Origin: Nocardioides sp.
GTDB lineage: Bacteria; Actinomycetota; Actinomycetes; Propionibacteriales; Nocardioidaceae
Direction: 5' to 3'
Assembly: GCA_002729525.1 (NCBI GenBank)
Contig: PBYI01000053.1
Coordinates: 1 to 64,000, forward strand
Length of the DNA: 64,000 nucleotides
The notes under the pieces were generated by a model. The model did no database searches, was not told where the DNA came from, and worked only from the letters and a program-made list of their open reading frames with translations. The position numbers and the translations under genes are program-made. The stretch's first letter is position 1. Each line of letters starts with the position of its first letter. Positions 11,458-19,891 of this stretch are shown here, in pieces.

Positions 11458-14400
11458 GTGACACCGACCGACGGGCCCGCGTCGACACCGCCGTCGACGC
11501 CCTCCGACCCGGTCCCCGCAGCGGGGCCGGGAGCCCCGGGCACCCGTCGTGCCACCGGGCGCGGCCGGATGCTCGCGCTCGGCTTCCTCGACCCCGACGC
11601 CGCGACCGCCTGCCTCGACCGCCTGGGCGAGGCGCGGGACCCGGTGCTCGACGTGATCGGCTCCAACGCCGATCCCGACGCCGCCCTCGAGGGGCTCGAG
11701 CGGCTGCGCGCAGTCCTGGCCGAGCGGGGCGAGGCAGACGCGGCGGCGCTGCTGACGGCGCTGCAGGACGACGAGGGCACGGCCTCGCGCCTGGTGGCGG
11801 TGCTCGGCGCCAGCGAGGCGCTCGCTGACCACCTCGTGCGCCACCCCGAGCACTGGCGCGAGCTGACCGACCCGACGCTGGGCACGACCCGGACGCCGGC
11901 CTACTGGATGCGCGAGTGCCTGCTCCGCTCGGTGGGCGCGGACCCGCACGACCCGGTGCCGGTCGCGACCCTGCCCGACCACGAGGCGCTCGCGGCGATG
12001 CGGGTGGAGTACCGCCGCCTGCTGCTCCGGCTGGCCTCGCGCGACCTCGCCCACGACGTCGGGGTCGACGACGTCGCGGCCGAGCTGGCCGACCTCGCGG
12101 CCGGCACGCTCGACGCCGCCCTGGCGGTCGCGCGCCAGCGCGTCGGCGAGGACGCGGCGGTCGCCCGGCTGGGCGTCGTGGCGATGGGCAAGTGCGGCGG
12201 GCGCGAGCTCAACTACGTCTCCGACGTCGACGTGATGTTCGTGCACGCCTCCGCCGACCCCGACGTGGCCGACGACGACCCCCGGGTGCTGCGGGCCGCG
12301 ACCCGGCTCGCCGGACACGTGGTGCGGGTCTGCTCCGAGCACACCGGCGAGGGCACCCTGTGGGAGGTCGACGCCAACCTGCGACCGGAGGGCAAGCAGG
12401 GGCCGCTGAGCCGCACCCTCGACGGGTTCGAGCGCTACTACGACCGCTGGGCCAAGGGGTGGGAGTTCCAGGCGCTGCTCAAGGCCCGGCCCGTCGCCGG
12501 CGACGTCGCGTTGGCCGGGGAGCTGTGCGACCGGGTCGCGCCGCTGGTGTGGACGGCCGCGGAGCGCGACGGGTTCGTCGCCGACACCCAGGCCATGCGC
12601 CGCCGCGTCGTCGAGCACATCCCGAGCCGGGAGGCCGCCCGCGAGCTCAAGCTCGGTGACGGAGGCCTGCGCGACGTGGAGTTCGCCGTCCAGCTGCTCC
12701 AGCTGGTGCACGCGCGCACCGACGAGCGGATCCGTTGCCGCGCGACGCTGAGCGCGCTGTGGTACCTCACCGAGGACGGCTACGTCGGTCGCGAGGACGG
12801 CGAGACGCTCTTCGAGGCCTACGTGTTCCTGCGCCGCCTGGAGCACCGGATCCAGCTGCACCGGCTCCGTCGTACCCACCAGGTGCCCGACGACGAGGCG
12901 TCGCTGCGCCGGCTCGGTCGCTCGCTGGGCCTCTACAAGGACTCCGCGGCGACCCTGGAGCGCACCTGGCAGCAGTACCGCCTCGAGGTGCGCCGGCTGC
13001 ACCAGAAGATCTTCTACCGGCCGCTGCTGACCGCCGTCGCCCGGGTGCACGGCGACGAGGTGAGGCTGTCGTCCGAGGCGGCCGGAGCCCGCCTGGCGGC
13101 GCTGGGGGACGTCGACCCGCAGGCGGCGCTGCGCAACCTCGAGGCGATGACCGCCGGCCTCAGCCGGGCCGCCCGGGTGCGCCGCGCTCTGCTGCCGGCG
13201 ATGCTGAGCTGGTTCGCCGAGGGGCCGGACCCGGACGCCGGGCTGTTCGGGTTCCGCCGGCTCAGCGAGGCGCTCGACCGCACGCCGTGGTACCTCTCCA
13301 CGCTGCGCGACGAGGGCCAGGTCGCGGAGCGGCTGGCGCACGTGCTCTCGACGAGCGCCTACGTCACCTCGCTGCTGGAGCGCGAGCCGGAGGGGGTGCG
13401 ACTGCTCGGCACGCCGCTGGAGCCGCTGGACGCCGCCGCGCTGCTGGAGGAGATGTCGTCGGCGGCGTCGCGCCACGACGAGGTCGCCAAGGCCAGCCGG
13501 GCCGTGCGCGCCGTACGGCGCCGCGAGCTGTTCCGCGTCGGCGCCGGTGACCTGCTCGGCGTGCTCGACGTCGAGCGGGTGGGCCGGGCGCTGTCGCGGG
13601 TCACCGACGCCACCCTCGAGGCGACCCTCGAGGTCGCCGGGCGCCACGTGCGGGCCCAGCGGGGGATCGACGAGGCGCCGACGGCGATGGCGGTGGTGGC
13701 GATGGGGCGGTACGGCGGCTTCGAGCTGTCCTACGGCAGCGACGCCGACGTGATGTTCGTCCACCGCCCGCATCCTGAGGCCGACCCGCACCGGGCGACG
13801 CAGTACGCCACCGCGGTCGCCAACGAGGTGCGCTCGCTGCTCGCCGCGCCCGGGCCCGACCCGGCGCTCACCGTCGACGCCGACCTGCGTCCGGAGGGAC
13901 GGCAGGGTCCGCTGGTGCGCACGCTCGACTCGTACGCGGCGTACTACGCGCGGTGGTCGGAGGTGTGGGAGGCGCAGGCGCTCCTGCGCGCCGACCCGGT
14001 GGTGGGCGACGCGTCCCTGCGCGCCGACTTCGCCGCGCTGGTCGACCCGCTGCGCTACCCCGAGGGCGGGCTGAGCGCCGACGGCGTCGTCGAGGTACGC
14101 CGGATCAAGGCCCGCGTCGACTCCGAGCGGCTGCCGCGCGGCGCCGACCGCGACGCCCACCTCAAGCTCGGGCGTGGGGGACTCGCCGACATCGAGTGGA
14201 CCGTGCAGCTCCTGCAGCTGCGCCACGCCGCCGACGTGGAGGGGCTGCGCACCCCCCGCACGCTGCCCGCGCTGGCCGCGGCGGCCGAGGCCGGGCTCGT
14301 CGACCAGCAGGACGCCGATCGCCTCGCCGACGCGTGGCGCACCGTGAGCCGCGTCCGCAACGCCGTCACGCTGGCGCGCGGTGCCCCGTCGGACGAGCTG

Positions 14401-14535
14401 CCGCGCGACCCCCGCGACCTCGCCGTCGTCGCGCACGTGCTCGGCTACGAGCCGGGGCACACCGACGCGATGGTCAACGACCTGCGCCGGGTGACGCGCC
14501 GGGCGCGCCAGGTCGTCGAGCGCGTCTTCTGGTAG
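11458..14535 (+). CDS. glnE: Bifunctional glutamine synthetase adenylyltransferase/deadenylylase
   Basis: This 1025-residue protein has two nucleotidyltransferase halves. The first carries VAMGKCGGRELNYVSDVDVM (about residues 240-260). The second carries VAMGRYGGFELSYGSDADVM (about 745-765). Each is followed by DLRPEG and a GlnD-type helical region with LKLG(D/R)GGL(R/A)D(V/I)E. GlnE adds and removes AMP on glutamine synthetase in response to nitrogen status. The GTG start at 11458 lies 13 bp after glnA2, so the two are probably one operon. Length fits actinobacterial GlnE. Confidence 0.96.
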   Translation: MTPTDGPASTPPSTPSDPVPAAGPGAPGTRRATGRGRMLALGFLDPDAATACLDRLGEARDPVLDVIGSNADPDAALEGLERLRAVLAERGEADAAALLTALQDDEGTASRLVAVLGASEALADHLVRHPEHWRELTDPTLGTTRTPAYWMRECLLRSVGADPHDPVPVATLPDHEALAAMRVEYRRLLLRLASRDLAHDVGVDDVAAELADLAAGTLDAALAVARQRVGEDAAVARLGVVAMGKCGGRELNYVSDVDVMFVHASADPDVADDDPRVLRAATRLAGHVVRVCSEHTGEGTLWEVDANLRPEGKQGPLSRTLDGFERYYDRWAKGWEFQALLKARPVAGDVALAGELCDRVAPLVWTAAERDGFVADTQAMRRRVVEHIPSREAARELKLGDGGLRDVEFAVQLLQLVHARTDERIRCRATLSALWYLTEDGYVGREDGETLFEAYVFLRRLEHRIQLHRLRRTHQVPDDEASLRRLGRSLGLYKDSAATLERTWQQYRLEVRRLHQKIFYRPLLTAVARVHGDEVRLSSEAAGARLAALGDVDPQAALRNLEAMTAGLSRAARVRRALLPAMLSWFAEGPDPDAGLFGFRRLSEALDRTPWYLSTLRDEGQVAERLAHVLSTSAYVTSLLEREPEGVRLLGTPLEPLDAAALLEEMSSAASRHDEVAKASRAVRAVRRRELFRVGAGDLLGVLDVERVGRALSRVTDATLEATLEVAGRHVRAQRGIDEAPTAMAVVAMGRYGGFELSYGSDADVMFVHRPHPEADPHRATQYATAVANEVRSLLAAPGPDPALTVDADLRPEGRQGPLVRTLDSYAAYYARWSEVWEAQALLRADPVVGDASLRADFAALVDPLRYPEGGLSADGVVEVRRIKARVDSERLPRGADRDAHLKLGRGGLADIEWTVQLLQLRHAADVEGLRTPRTLPALAAAAEAGLVDQQDADRLADAWRTVSRVRNAVTLARGAPSDELPRDPRDLAVVAHVLGYEPGHTDAMVNDLRRVTRRARQVVERVFW

Positions 14536-14738
14536 CCCCCGGGGGTGTGTGCCACGATGGGGGACGCGGGCCGTGGTCGTCCCCCCAGCTGGCCACGGTC
14601 CGCCCTCATCTTGCGGAATCCTTGAGGTTCCGGACACCTGTTGGTCGCCCTCCGCGCGTCATGCTGGTGAGCAGCGGTCAGGGGCCCTCCACCGGGTCCC
14701 TGGACCGAGTTCTCGTGTTCTCGGGGGGAGAGCCAGGA

Positions 14739-15125
14739 ATGTGTGAGCTGGACCTGCAGGCGCTGGAGCGCCTGGCATCCGACACCGGCGACCTCGCGTT
14801 CGTACGCCGGCTGATCGACACCTGCACCGCGATGCTGTCCGGACGGGTCGACCGGCTGGTCGACGCGCTCGTGGCCTCGGACGTCGAGACCGCGCTGGAC
14901 GCCGTGCTGAGCCTGCGGGTCTCCTCGACGATGGTCGGCCTCACCGACTTCGTCGAGCACGCCCGTGACATCGAGGCCGACGTACGCCGGGGCGACCTGC
15001 CCGGGGCCCGGGCCACCGGGTTGACGCTGCCCTCGTCGGTCGACGCCGCCGTGGAGACCGTCCTCGAGGGCGCCGACCGGGTGCTCGGTCCGGCGCCGCA
15101 GCTCGCGACGCAGCGCGCCTCCTGA
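14739..15125 (+). CDS. Hpt-domain-like protein lacking the phospho-accepting histidine
   Basis: This 128-residue protein starts at ATG 14739, preceded by a GGGGGGAGAGCCAGGA stretch. The first half (ELDLQALERLASDTGD, FVRRLIDTC) and the central helix resemble a histidine-phosphotransfer domain. In canonical Hpt domains the active site reads AHxLKGSSxxxG. Here the aligned stretch is VLSLRVSSTMVG, so the histidine position is leucine. It therefore cannot relay phosphate in the usual way and may bind response regulators as an inhibitor or scaffold. The neighbouring three receiver-domain genes and a kinase support a signalling role. Confidence 0.7.
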   Translation: MCELDLQALERLASDTGDLAFVRRLIDTCTAMLSGRVDRLVDALVASDVETALDAVLSLRVSSTMVGLTDFVEHARDIEADVRRGDLPGARATGLTLPSSVDAAVETVLEGADRVLGPAPQLATQRAS

Positions 15126-15207
15126 CGGGCGGTGCGCCGGTAGCGGTGGTGTCGACACGTCGCTCGCCGCGGCGCGCGTCGGCTCCACGACCTCAGGCAG
15201 CCGCCGG

Positions 15208-15942
15208 TCAGGCGTCGAGGGTCTCCATGCGGTAGCCGACGCCGCGCACGGTGCGGATCAGGCGCGGCCCGCCGCGGTCGATCTTGCGGCGCAGGTTGCC
15301 CACGTGCACCTCGACCAAGTGCGTGTCGTTGACCCACTCGGTGCCCCACACCGACCGCAGCAGCGCGTCGCGGGTCCAGACCCGGGCCGGGGTGCGCATC
15401 AGCTCGGTGAGGAGGTCGAACTCGGTGCGGGTCAGCGAGAGCTCGTCGGCGCCGTGGAAGGCGCGCCGGCCGTCGACGTCGACGCGCAGCGGGCCGTGCT
15501 CGAGGACCTCGTGGTCGGGCACGGCCGGGGCGACCTGCTGGGCACCGAGGTGGCGAGGCCGGCGGAAGAGCGCGTTGACCCGCGCCTTGAGCTCGCGCAC
15601 GCTGAACGGCTTGGAGAGGTAGTCGTCGGCCCCGGTCTCCAGACCGATGAGCCGGTCGATCTCCTCGTCGCGGGCGGTGACCATCACGACGTACGCGTCG
15701 GTGACTTCGCGCAGACGGCGGCAGACCTCGATGCCGTCCATGCCCGGCAGGCCGAGGTCGAGCGTCACCAGGGCGGGGTCGAACTCGCGGACGGCCTCGA
15801 CGCCGTCGGCGCCGGTCGCGGCCGTGCGGACCTCGAAGCCCTGCGTGGTGAGGGTGAACTCGATGAGCGAACGGATGTCGTCGTCGTCCTCGACGACCAC
15901 GGCCCGGCGCTCCTCGGGCACACGATCGTCAGCGGGGACCAC
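15208..15942 (-). CDS. OmpR/PhoB-type response regulator
   Basis: This is a two-domain regulator. The receiver has VVVEDDDDIR near the N-terminus, the phospho-Asp in LVTLDLGLPGMDG, and the conserved Lys in DDYLSKPFSVREL. The winged-helix DNA-binding domain has LTRTEFDLLTELM, RDALLRSVWG and the recognition-helix region VEVHVGNLRRKID, and ends RTVRGVGYRME. I place the start at the GTG at 15942 (about 244 aa), since further upstream the frame encodes only an Arg/Ala-rich unlikely extension. A later GTG at 15922 is possible. No histidine kinase gene adjoins it on this strand, so it is an orphan locally. Confidence 0.9.
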   Translation of the reverse strand: MVPADDRVPEERRAVVVEDDDDIRSLIEFTLTTQGFEVRTAATGADGVEAVREFDPALVTLDLGLPGMDGIEVCRRLREVTDAYVVMVTARDEEIDRLIGLETGADDYLSKPFSVRELKARVNALFRRPRHLGAQQVAPAVPDHEVLEHGPLRVDVDGRRAFHGADELSLTRTEFDLLTELMRTPARVWTRDALLRSVWGTEWVNDTHLVEVHVGNLRRKIDRGGPRLIRTVRGVGYRMETLDA

Positions 15943-16003
15943 GGGCGGCAGTGTGCCACGGTGGCGGCGCGCCCGCGGGGATCTTCCGCCGCGTCCCGCC
16001 GGG

Positions 16004-16735
16004 TCAGGACTCCGGCAGCAGGCCCTCGCGCACCGCGATCGACAGCGCCTCCAGCTTGGAGTGCGCACCGAGCTTGCCCGAGAGGTTCGCGATGTGGTTG
16101 CGCACGGTGTTGGGGCTGACGCCGAGCCGGGTGCCGATGGCGCGGTTGGTGAGGCCCTCGGCGACCAGCTCCAGCACCTCCCGCTCGCGCTCGGTGAGCG
16201 CGTCGGGGCGGCTCACGGAGGCCGGCTGCTGGAGGCGGGGGAGCAGTCGCAGCAGGATCTCGGGCGAGAGGACCGAGTCGCCGTTGGCGGCCGAGCGGAT
16301 CGCGTTGACGACCTCGGCGAGGTCGCGGGTCTTGGAGAGGCAGCCGGTCGCGCCGGCCTCGATGGCCGAGACGATGACGTGGTCGGCCGTGCTCGCGGTG
16401 AGCATCACGATCTTGGTGGCCGGCGCGGCAGCCAGGATGCCGGGGATCGCGGAGACGCCGTCGCCGTCGGGGAGACGGTGGTCGAGGAGCACCACGTCCG
16501 GCTGCTCCTGAGCGGCCTGCTCGAGCGCTGCGGCGACGGTCGGGGCGACGCCGATGCTCTGCACGCCGTCCTCGGCGTCGAGGGCCATGGCCAGGCTCGT
16601 CGCGAGGATCGGGTGGTCGTCGACGACCAGGACCCGCACGGTGGGGACCGCGCTGTCGGCCGCGCTGACAGCAGGGTGACCGGTCGCGGCGGAGGGCGCG
16701 GTCGGCGTGGGCAGGGACGGTGCAGGACGGGTCAT
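16004..16735 (-). CDS. NarL/FixJ-type response regulator (LuxR HTH)
   Basis: This 243-residue regulator has an Ala/Pro/Thr-rich first 30 residues, then a receiver domain (VLVVDDHPILA, phospho-Asp in VLLDHRLPDGDG, Lys in TGCLSKTRD). It ends with a LuxR-type helix-turn-helix (LTEREREVLELVAEGLTNRAIG, VSPNTVRNHIANLSGKLG). The start is the ATG at 16735. It has no obvious ribosome-binding site, so a start nearer to VRVLVVDD is possible. NarL-type regulators usually pair with HisKA_3 kinases. The HisKA_3 kinase at 17523-19106, divergent from this gene and one gene away, is a good candidate partner. Confidence 0.92.
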   Translation of the reverse strand: MTRPAPSLPTPTAPSAATGHPAVSAADSAVPTVRVLVVDDHPILATSLAMALDAEDGVQSIGVAPTVAAALEQAAQEQPDVVLLDHRLPDGDGVSAIPGILAAAPATKIVMLTASTADHVIVSAIEAGATGCLSKTRDLAEVVNAIRSAANGDSVLSPEILLRLLPRLQQPASVSRPDALTEREREVLELVAEGLTNRAIGTRLGVSPNTVRNHIANLSGKLGAHSKLEALSIAVREGLLPES

Positions 16736-16942
16736 GGCGGCGGCGACCGTTCGTTCGTGGGGGGCGTGTGACCGACTGTGACGAGATGTGACTCGCCAGC
16801 GGTCTGGTCCAACTGTAGATCTAAGAGGGGCATTCGTCGGGGTTTCCGGGCGGTGCCCTCGTGAGGGTCTATCGTCGGTCGACGGATCGACGTGAGGAGA
16901 AATCCCTCGCGAACCGGATCGGACCGAAGGGTGGGGCAGCAG

Positions 16943-17386
16943 GTGAGGGTGGCGGTCGCCGACGACGACCCGCATCTGCGGGCCGCGGTCACCGAGGTGC
17001 TCGGTGCCGACGACCGGTTCGAGGTGGTCGGCGCGGTCGAGAGCGGCGACGCACTGCTGGCACTGCTCCGCGGCCTGGCCGACGACGGAGCGGGCGTCGA
17101 CGTGGTCCTGGTCGACGTACGGATGCCGGGCGGCGGCGTGGCTGCGCTGCGGTCCCTGCGCGAGACCTTCGGGGACGACGCGCCGCCGGTCGTGGTCATC
17201 TCGGCCCACACCAGCGCGCGACTGGTGCTCGACATGCTCGCCGAGGGGGCGGCCGGCTACCTCGGCAAGGGCCGGATCGGCGCCAACCTGGCCGACCTCG
17301 TCGCCGGCGCCGTCGACGGAGAGCTGGTGCTGGCGGTGCCGGGGGCCCAGGAGATCCTGCGTCGGCACGCCGAGACCGCACGCTGA
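16943..17386 (+). CDS. Stand-alone receiver-domain response regulator
   Basis: This protein of about 147 residues consists only of a receiver domain: VRVAVADDDPHLRAAV, phospho-Asp in VVLVDVRMPGGG, Ser/Thr position in VVVISAHTS, and Lys in GYLGKGRIG. A short tail (VPGAQEILRRHAETAR) follows, with no DNA-binding or enzymatic domain. I place the start at the GTG at 16943, which gives a canonical receiver N-terminus. In-frame GTGs at 16931 and 16892 are alternatives. It lies 136 bp upstream of the histidine kinase gene on the same strand and may be its direct phospho-acceptor. Confidence 0.8.
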   Translation: MRVAVADDDPHLRAAVTEVLGADDRFEVVGAVESGDALLALLRGLADDGAGVDVVLVDVRMPGGGVAALRSLRETFGDDAPPVVVISAHTSARLVLDMLAEGAAGYLGKGRIGANLADLVAGAVDGELVLAVPGAQEILRRHAETAR

Positions 17387-17522
17387 GCGAGGACGGGCGT
17401 CCAGGACTTTCGTCACCACCTGCCACCGACGTGACGGTCTTCGCCTCAGGAACGCCGGCGGGCTGCCGATCCTGAGGGTCGACGCGGCGTGCGGGGCGCC
17501 GCGAGAGCCGAGGCAGGACCTG

Positions 17523-19106
17523 ATGATCGACGTCGCACACTCGTGGGGACCCGACGCCGGCCCGGACACGACCGACTCGCTTCTCGCGGTCCTCGAGGCG
17601 TCGCCGAGCCCCGTCGTGGTGCTCGACCTCGAGGGGCGCGTCGTCTTCGCCAACGACCGCACGCTGCGGTCCTTCGGCTGGACGCGGACCGACCTCCTCG
17701 GCCGTCACGTGGACACCTTGGTGCCCGAGCACCTCGCCCCCCTGCCCGTGCCGGTGAGGGGGCACGCGGGTGCGCCTGGCGTGACCCCCGGCAGCATCCG
17801 CACCGAGGAGCTCACGGCACGCCGGCGCGACGGCTCGCGGTTCCCCGTGCAGGCCGACCTCTCCCGGGTGCCGGGCCCCGGGGGCGGGTGGCTCCTCCTG
17901 CACCTCACCGACCTCAGCGAGCGGCGCGACTACGACGCCCTGGCCCGGATGAACGAGGCCATCCTGCGCGCCCCCACCGTCGCCGAGCTGTTCGACCGCA
18001 CCTGCGAGGCCGCCGTGGAGGCCGGGGGCTACCTCGGCGTCTGCATCGGCCGGGCGGGCTCGGCGGGCCGCCTCGACGTCGTCTCGTCGGCCGGTGAGCT
18101 CGACGACTTCTTCGACGCGCTCGAGATCGACCTCGACCCCGACAGCCCTCTCGGCCAGGGTCCGACCGCGATTGCCTTGCGTGACGGGCGCTCCACCTTC
18201 TGCGCCGACTACACCTCCGACCCGCTGACCGCCCCGTGGCACGAGCTCGGGCGGGCGTACGGCGTGCGGGCGTCGGCGCACATGCCGCTGCGCTGCGGCG
18301 GACGCGTGGTGGCGATGATCAACCTCTACTCCAGCCAGCCGCACGTCTTCGACGGGCAGATGCGCCGGATGCTGGAGAGCCTGGTCGACAACGTGTCCTA
18401 CGCGCTCGACCAGTTCGACGTGGGGGACCGGCTCGCCGCGGCGTCCCGCGCCCGCGCGTTCCTGCTCGACCGGCTCGTCGCCGCGCAGGAGGAGGAGCGC
18501 AGCCGGATCGCCGCCGACGTGCACGACGACTCGGTGCAGGCGCTGGCGGCCGTCGACCTGCGGCTCGGGCTGCTGGCCCGCCGCGTCGCGCAGGAGGCGC
18601 CCGGGCTGACCGACCACGTCGAGCAGATCCAGGACCAGGTCGGCGGGGTCACCCACGGTCTGCGGCACCTGCTCTTCGAGCTCGAGGCCGCCGAGCCCGG
18701 CCTCACCGTCGTCGACATGCTCGAGTCGGCCGCCGGACACGTCTTCGAGGACCTCGGGGTCGACTGGCGGGTCGAGCTCGTGGAGCAGCCCGGCGACCCG
18801 GCCCTGCTGCGACTGCCCGACACGGTCACCGGTCAGGTGCTCCGCATCGTCAAGGAGGCGCTGGGCAACGTGCGCAAGCACGCCCGGGCGTCGACGGTCT
18901 CGATGCAGGTGACCGCCGCCGAGCGGGGCGTCGAGATCGCGATCGTCGACGACGGCCTCGGTGGTCAGCAGCAGCCCGAGAGTCGTCCCGGCCACCGCGG
19001 CCTCACCACGATGCGCGACCGCGCCGAGCTGTGCGGCGGCTGGTGCACCGTCACGGCCGGTCCGGGGACGTTCGAGGTGCGCTTCTGGGTGCCGCGCAAC
19101 CCCTGA
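17523..19106 (+). CDS. PAS-GAF sensor histidine kinase (HisKA_3 / NarX type)
   Basis: This 527-residue cytoplasmic kinase starts at ATG 17523 after GGCAGGACC. An N-terminal PAS domain (about residues 15-135: LLAVLEASPSPVVVLDLEGR, RRRDGSRFPVQADLS) is followed by a GAF domain (about 145-310: FDRTCEAAVEAGGYLGVCIG, ASAHMPLRCGGRVVAMINLYS). The HisKA_3 phospho-acceptor helix has the histidine in EEERSRIAADVHDDSVQAL. The ATPase domain has IVKEALGNVRKHARA, VDDGLGG and GLTTMRDRAELCGG. There are no membrane segments, so it senses an internal signal such as redox state, light or a small molecule. Neighbouring receiver-domain genes are probable partners. Confidence 0.93.
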   Translation: MIDVAHSWGPDAGPDTTDSLLAVLEASPSPVVVLDLEGRVVFANDRTLRSFGWTRTDLLGRHVDTLVPEHLAPLPVPVRGHAGAPGVTPGSIRTEELTARRRDGSRFPVQADLSRVPGPGGGWLLLHLTDLSERRDYDALARMNEAILRAPTVAELFDRTCEAAVEAGGYLGVCIGRAGSAGRLDVVSSAGELDDFFDALEIDLDPDSPLGQGPTAIALRDGRSTFCADYTSDPLTAPWHELGRAYGVRASAHMPLRCGGRVVAMINLYSSQPHVFDGQMRRMLESLVDNVSYALDQFDVGDRLAAASRARAFLLDRLVAAQEEERSRIAADVHDDSVQALAAVDLRLGLLARRVAQEAPGLTDHVEQIQDQVGGVTHGLRHLLFELEAAEPGLTVVDMLESAAGHVFEDLGVDWRVELVEQPGDPALLRLPDTVTGQVLRIVKEALGNVRKHARASTVSMQVTAAERGVEIAIVDDGLGGQQQPESRPGHRGLTTMRDRAELCGGWCTVTAGPGTFEVRFWVPRNP

Positions 19107-19304
19107 CCGTCGTACGCCGCCGGGCCGGTCAGCTGCCCCGGGGGCGAGCTCAGTCATGGTGCCGTCGTCCATCAGCAGCCAGGCGCCGGTGCCTCCGCCG
19201 GCGAGGAGCAGGACTGCGAGGGCGGGGACGACGACGGTACGACGGCGGAGCCGGGGCGGGCGGGGGCGCAGGCGTCGTCACGCAGCGCCGAGCAACGGGT
19301 CGCG

Positions 19305-19796
19305 TCAGGGACTGAGCACCCGGGCGACGAAGGCGTCGAGGTTGCGGTGGAGCCGGGCCACCCGGCCCTCGACCGGCAGGGTCTCGCGCACGGGGGCCGA
19401 CGCCGAGGCCGGCACCAGGTCACGGGCGCGCAGGGAGCAGCGCAGGTCGGCGCAGAGGTCGAGTCCGACCGAGTTGCCGTCGCGGCCGCGCTGGTCGGCG
19501 CGGTTGGCGACCATGAGCGTCGCACCCTGCCCGCTGTGGGTGGTCGCGCACAGGCCGCACATCCGGGCGTTGCGGCCGGACGCGGTGTTGCGGCGCAGCC
19601 GGACGCCCGTGAGCCCGGCGTCACGGGGCACCACGAGGTAGGCGGTCTGCGGGGCACGGGGGTCCACCCAGCCGAGGAAGTCGAGGTCGTCCCAGCGCTG
19701 GGCGTCGAGGTCGTCGGGGAGGTGGGCGCGCCGGGACTCGCCGCGCGTGCAGTTGACGAACGACGTACGGATCTCGCTCTCGGTGACCGGCTGCAC
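19305..19796 (-). CDS. FBP-domain protein (EF-G-binding-type treble-clef zinc finger)
   Basis: This 163-residue protein starts at a GTG at 19796. It shows the pattern of the actinobacterial FBP family, which resembles the C-terminal zinc finger of FusB-type EF-G-binding proteins: EIRTSFVNCTRGE, WDDLDFLGWVDPRAP, then the zinc ligands in MCGLCATTH and LCADLRCSL. FusB proteins release EF-G from the ribosome, but whether this family does so is unknown. A perfect 9+9 palindrome sits 14 bp upstream of the start, between this gene and the divergent DUF218 gene. Confidence 0.82.
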   Translation of the reverse strand: MQPVTESEIRTSFVNCTRGESRRAHLPDDLDAQRWDDLDFLGWVDPRAPQTAYLVVPRDAGLTGVRLRRNTASGRNARMCGLCATTHSGQGATLMVANRADQRGRDGNSVGLDLCADLRCSLRARDLVPASASAPVRETLPVEGRVARLHRNLDAFVARVLSP

Positions 19797-19809
19797 GGCT
19801 CCATGCTGC

Positions 19810-19832
19810 TTTGCCTAAAGGCATTAGGCAAA
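19810..19832. promoter_or_regulatory. Palindromic operator candidate between FBP and DUF218 genes
   Basis: TTTGCCTAA at 19810-19818 and TTAGGCAAA at 19824-19832 form a perfect 9-bp inverted repeat with a 5-base spacer. It is AT-rich in a GC-rich region and lies immediately upstream of the FBP start codon. It has the size of a homodimeric repressor site (MarR/TetR class). No regulator gene adjoins it, so the binding protein is unknown. Confidence 0.65.
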
Positions 19833-19891
19833 TGCTCGTCGGAGCGGTACGCCGCACGCTCGCGACGCGGGGGACCGGTAGCGTCACCCGG

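Noticed and set aside
11284..14637. An 1117-codon minus-strand frame opposite glnE
   Set aside because: It is a GC-driven shadow. Both nucleotidyltransferase motifs of GlnE lie on the plus strand in normal order.
17004..17522. Upstream in-frame extension of the histidine kinase reading frame
   Set aside because: The extension overlaps the receiver gene in another frame and is Arg/Ser/Thr-rich shadow sequence. The ATG at 17523 has a ribosome-binding site and starts just before the PAS domain.
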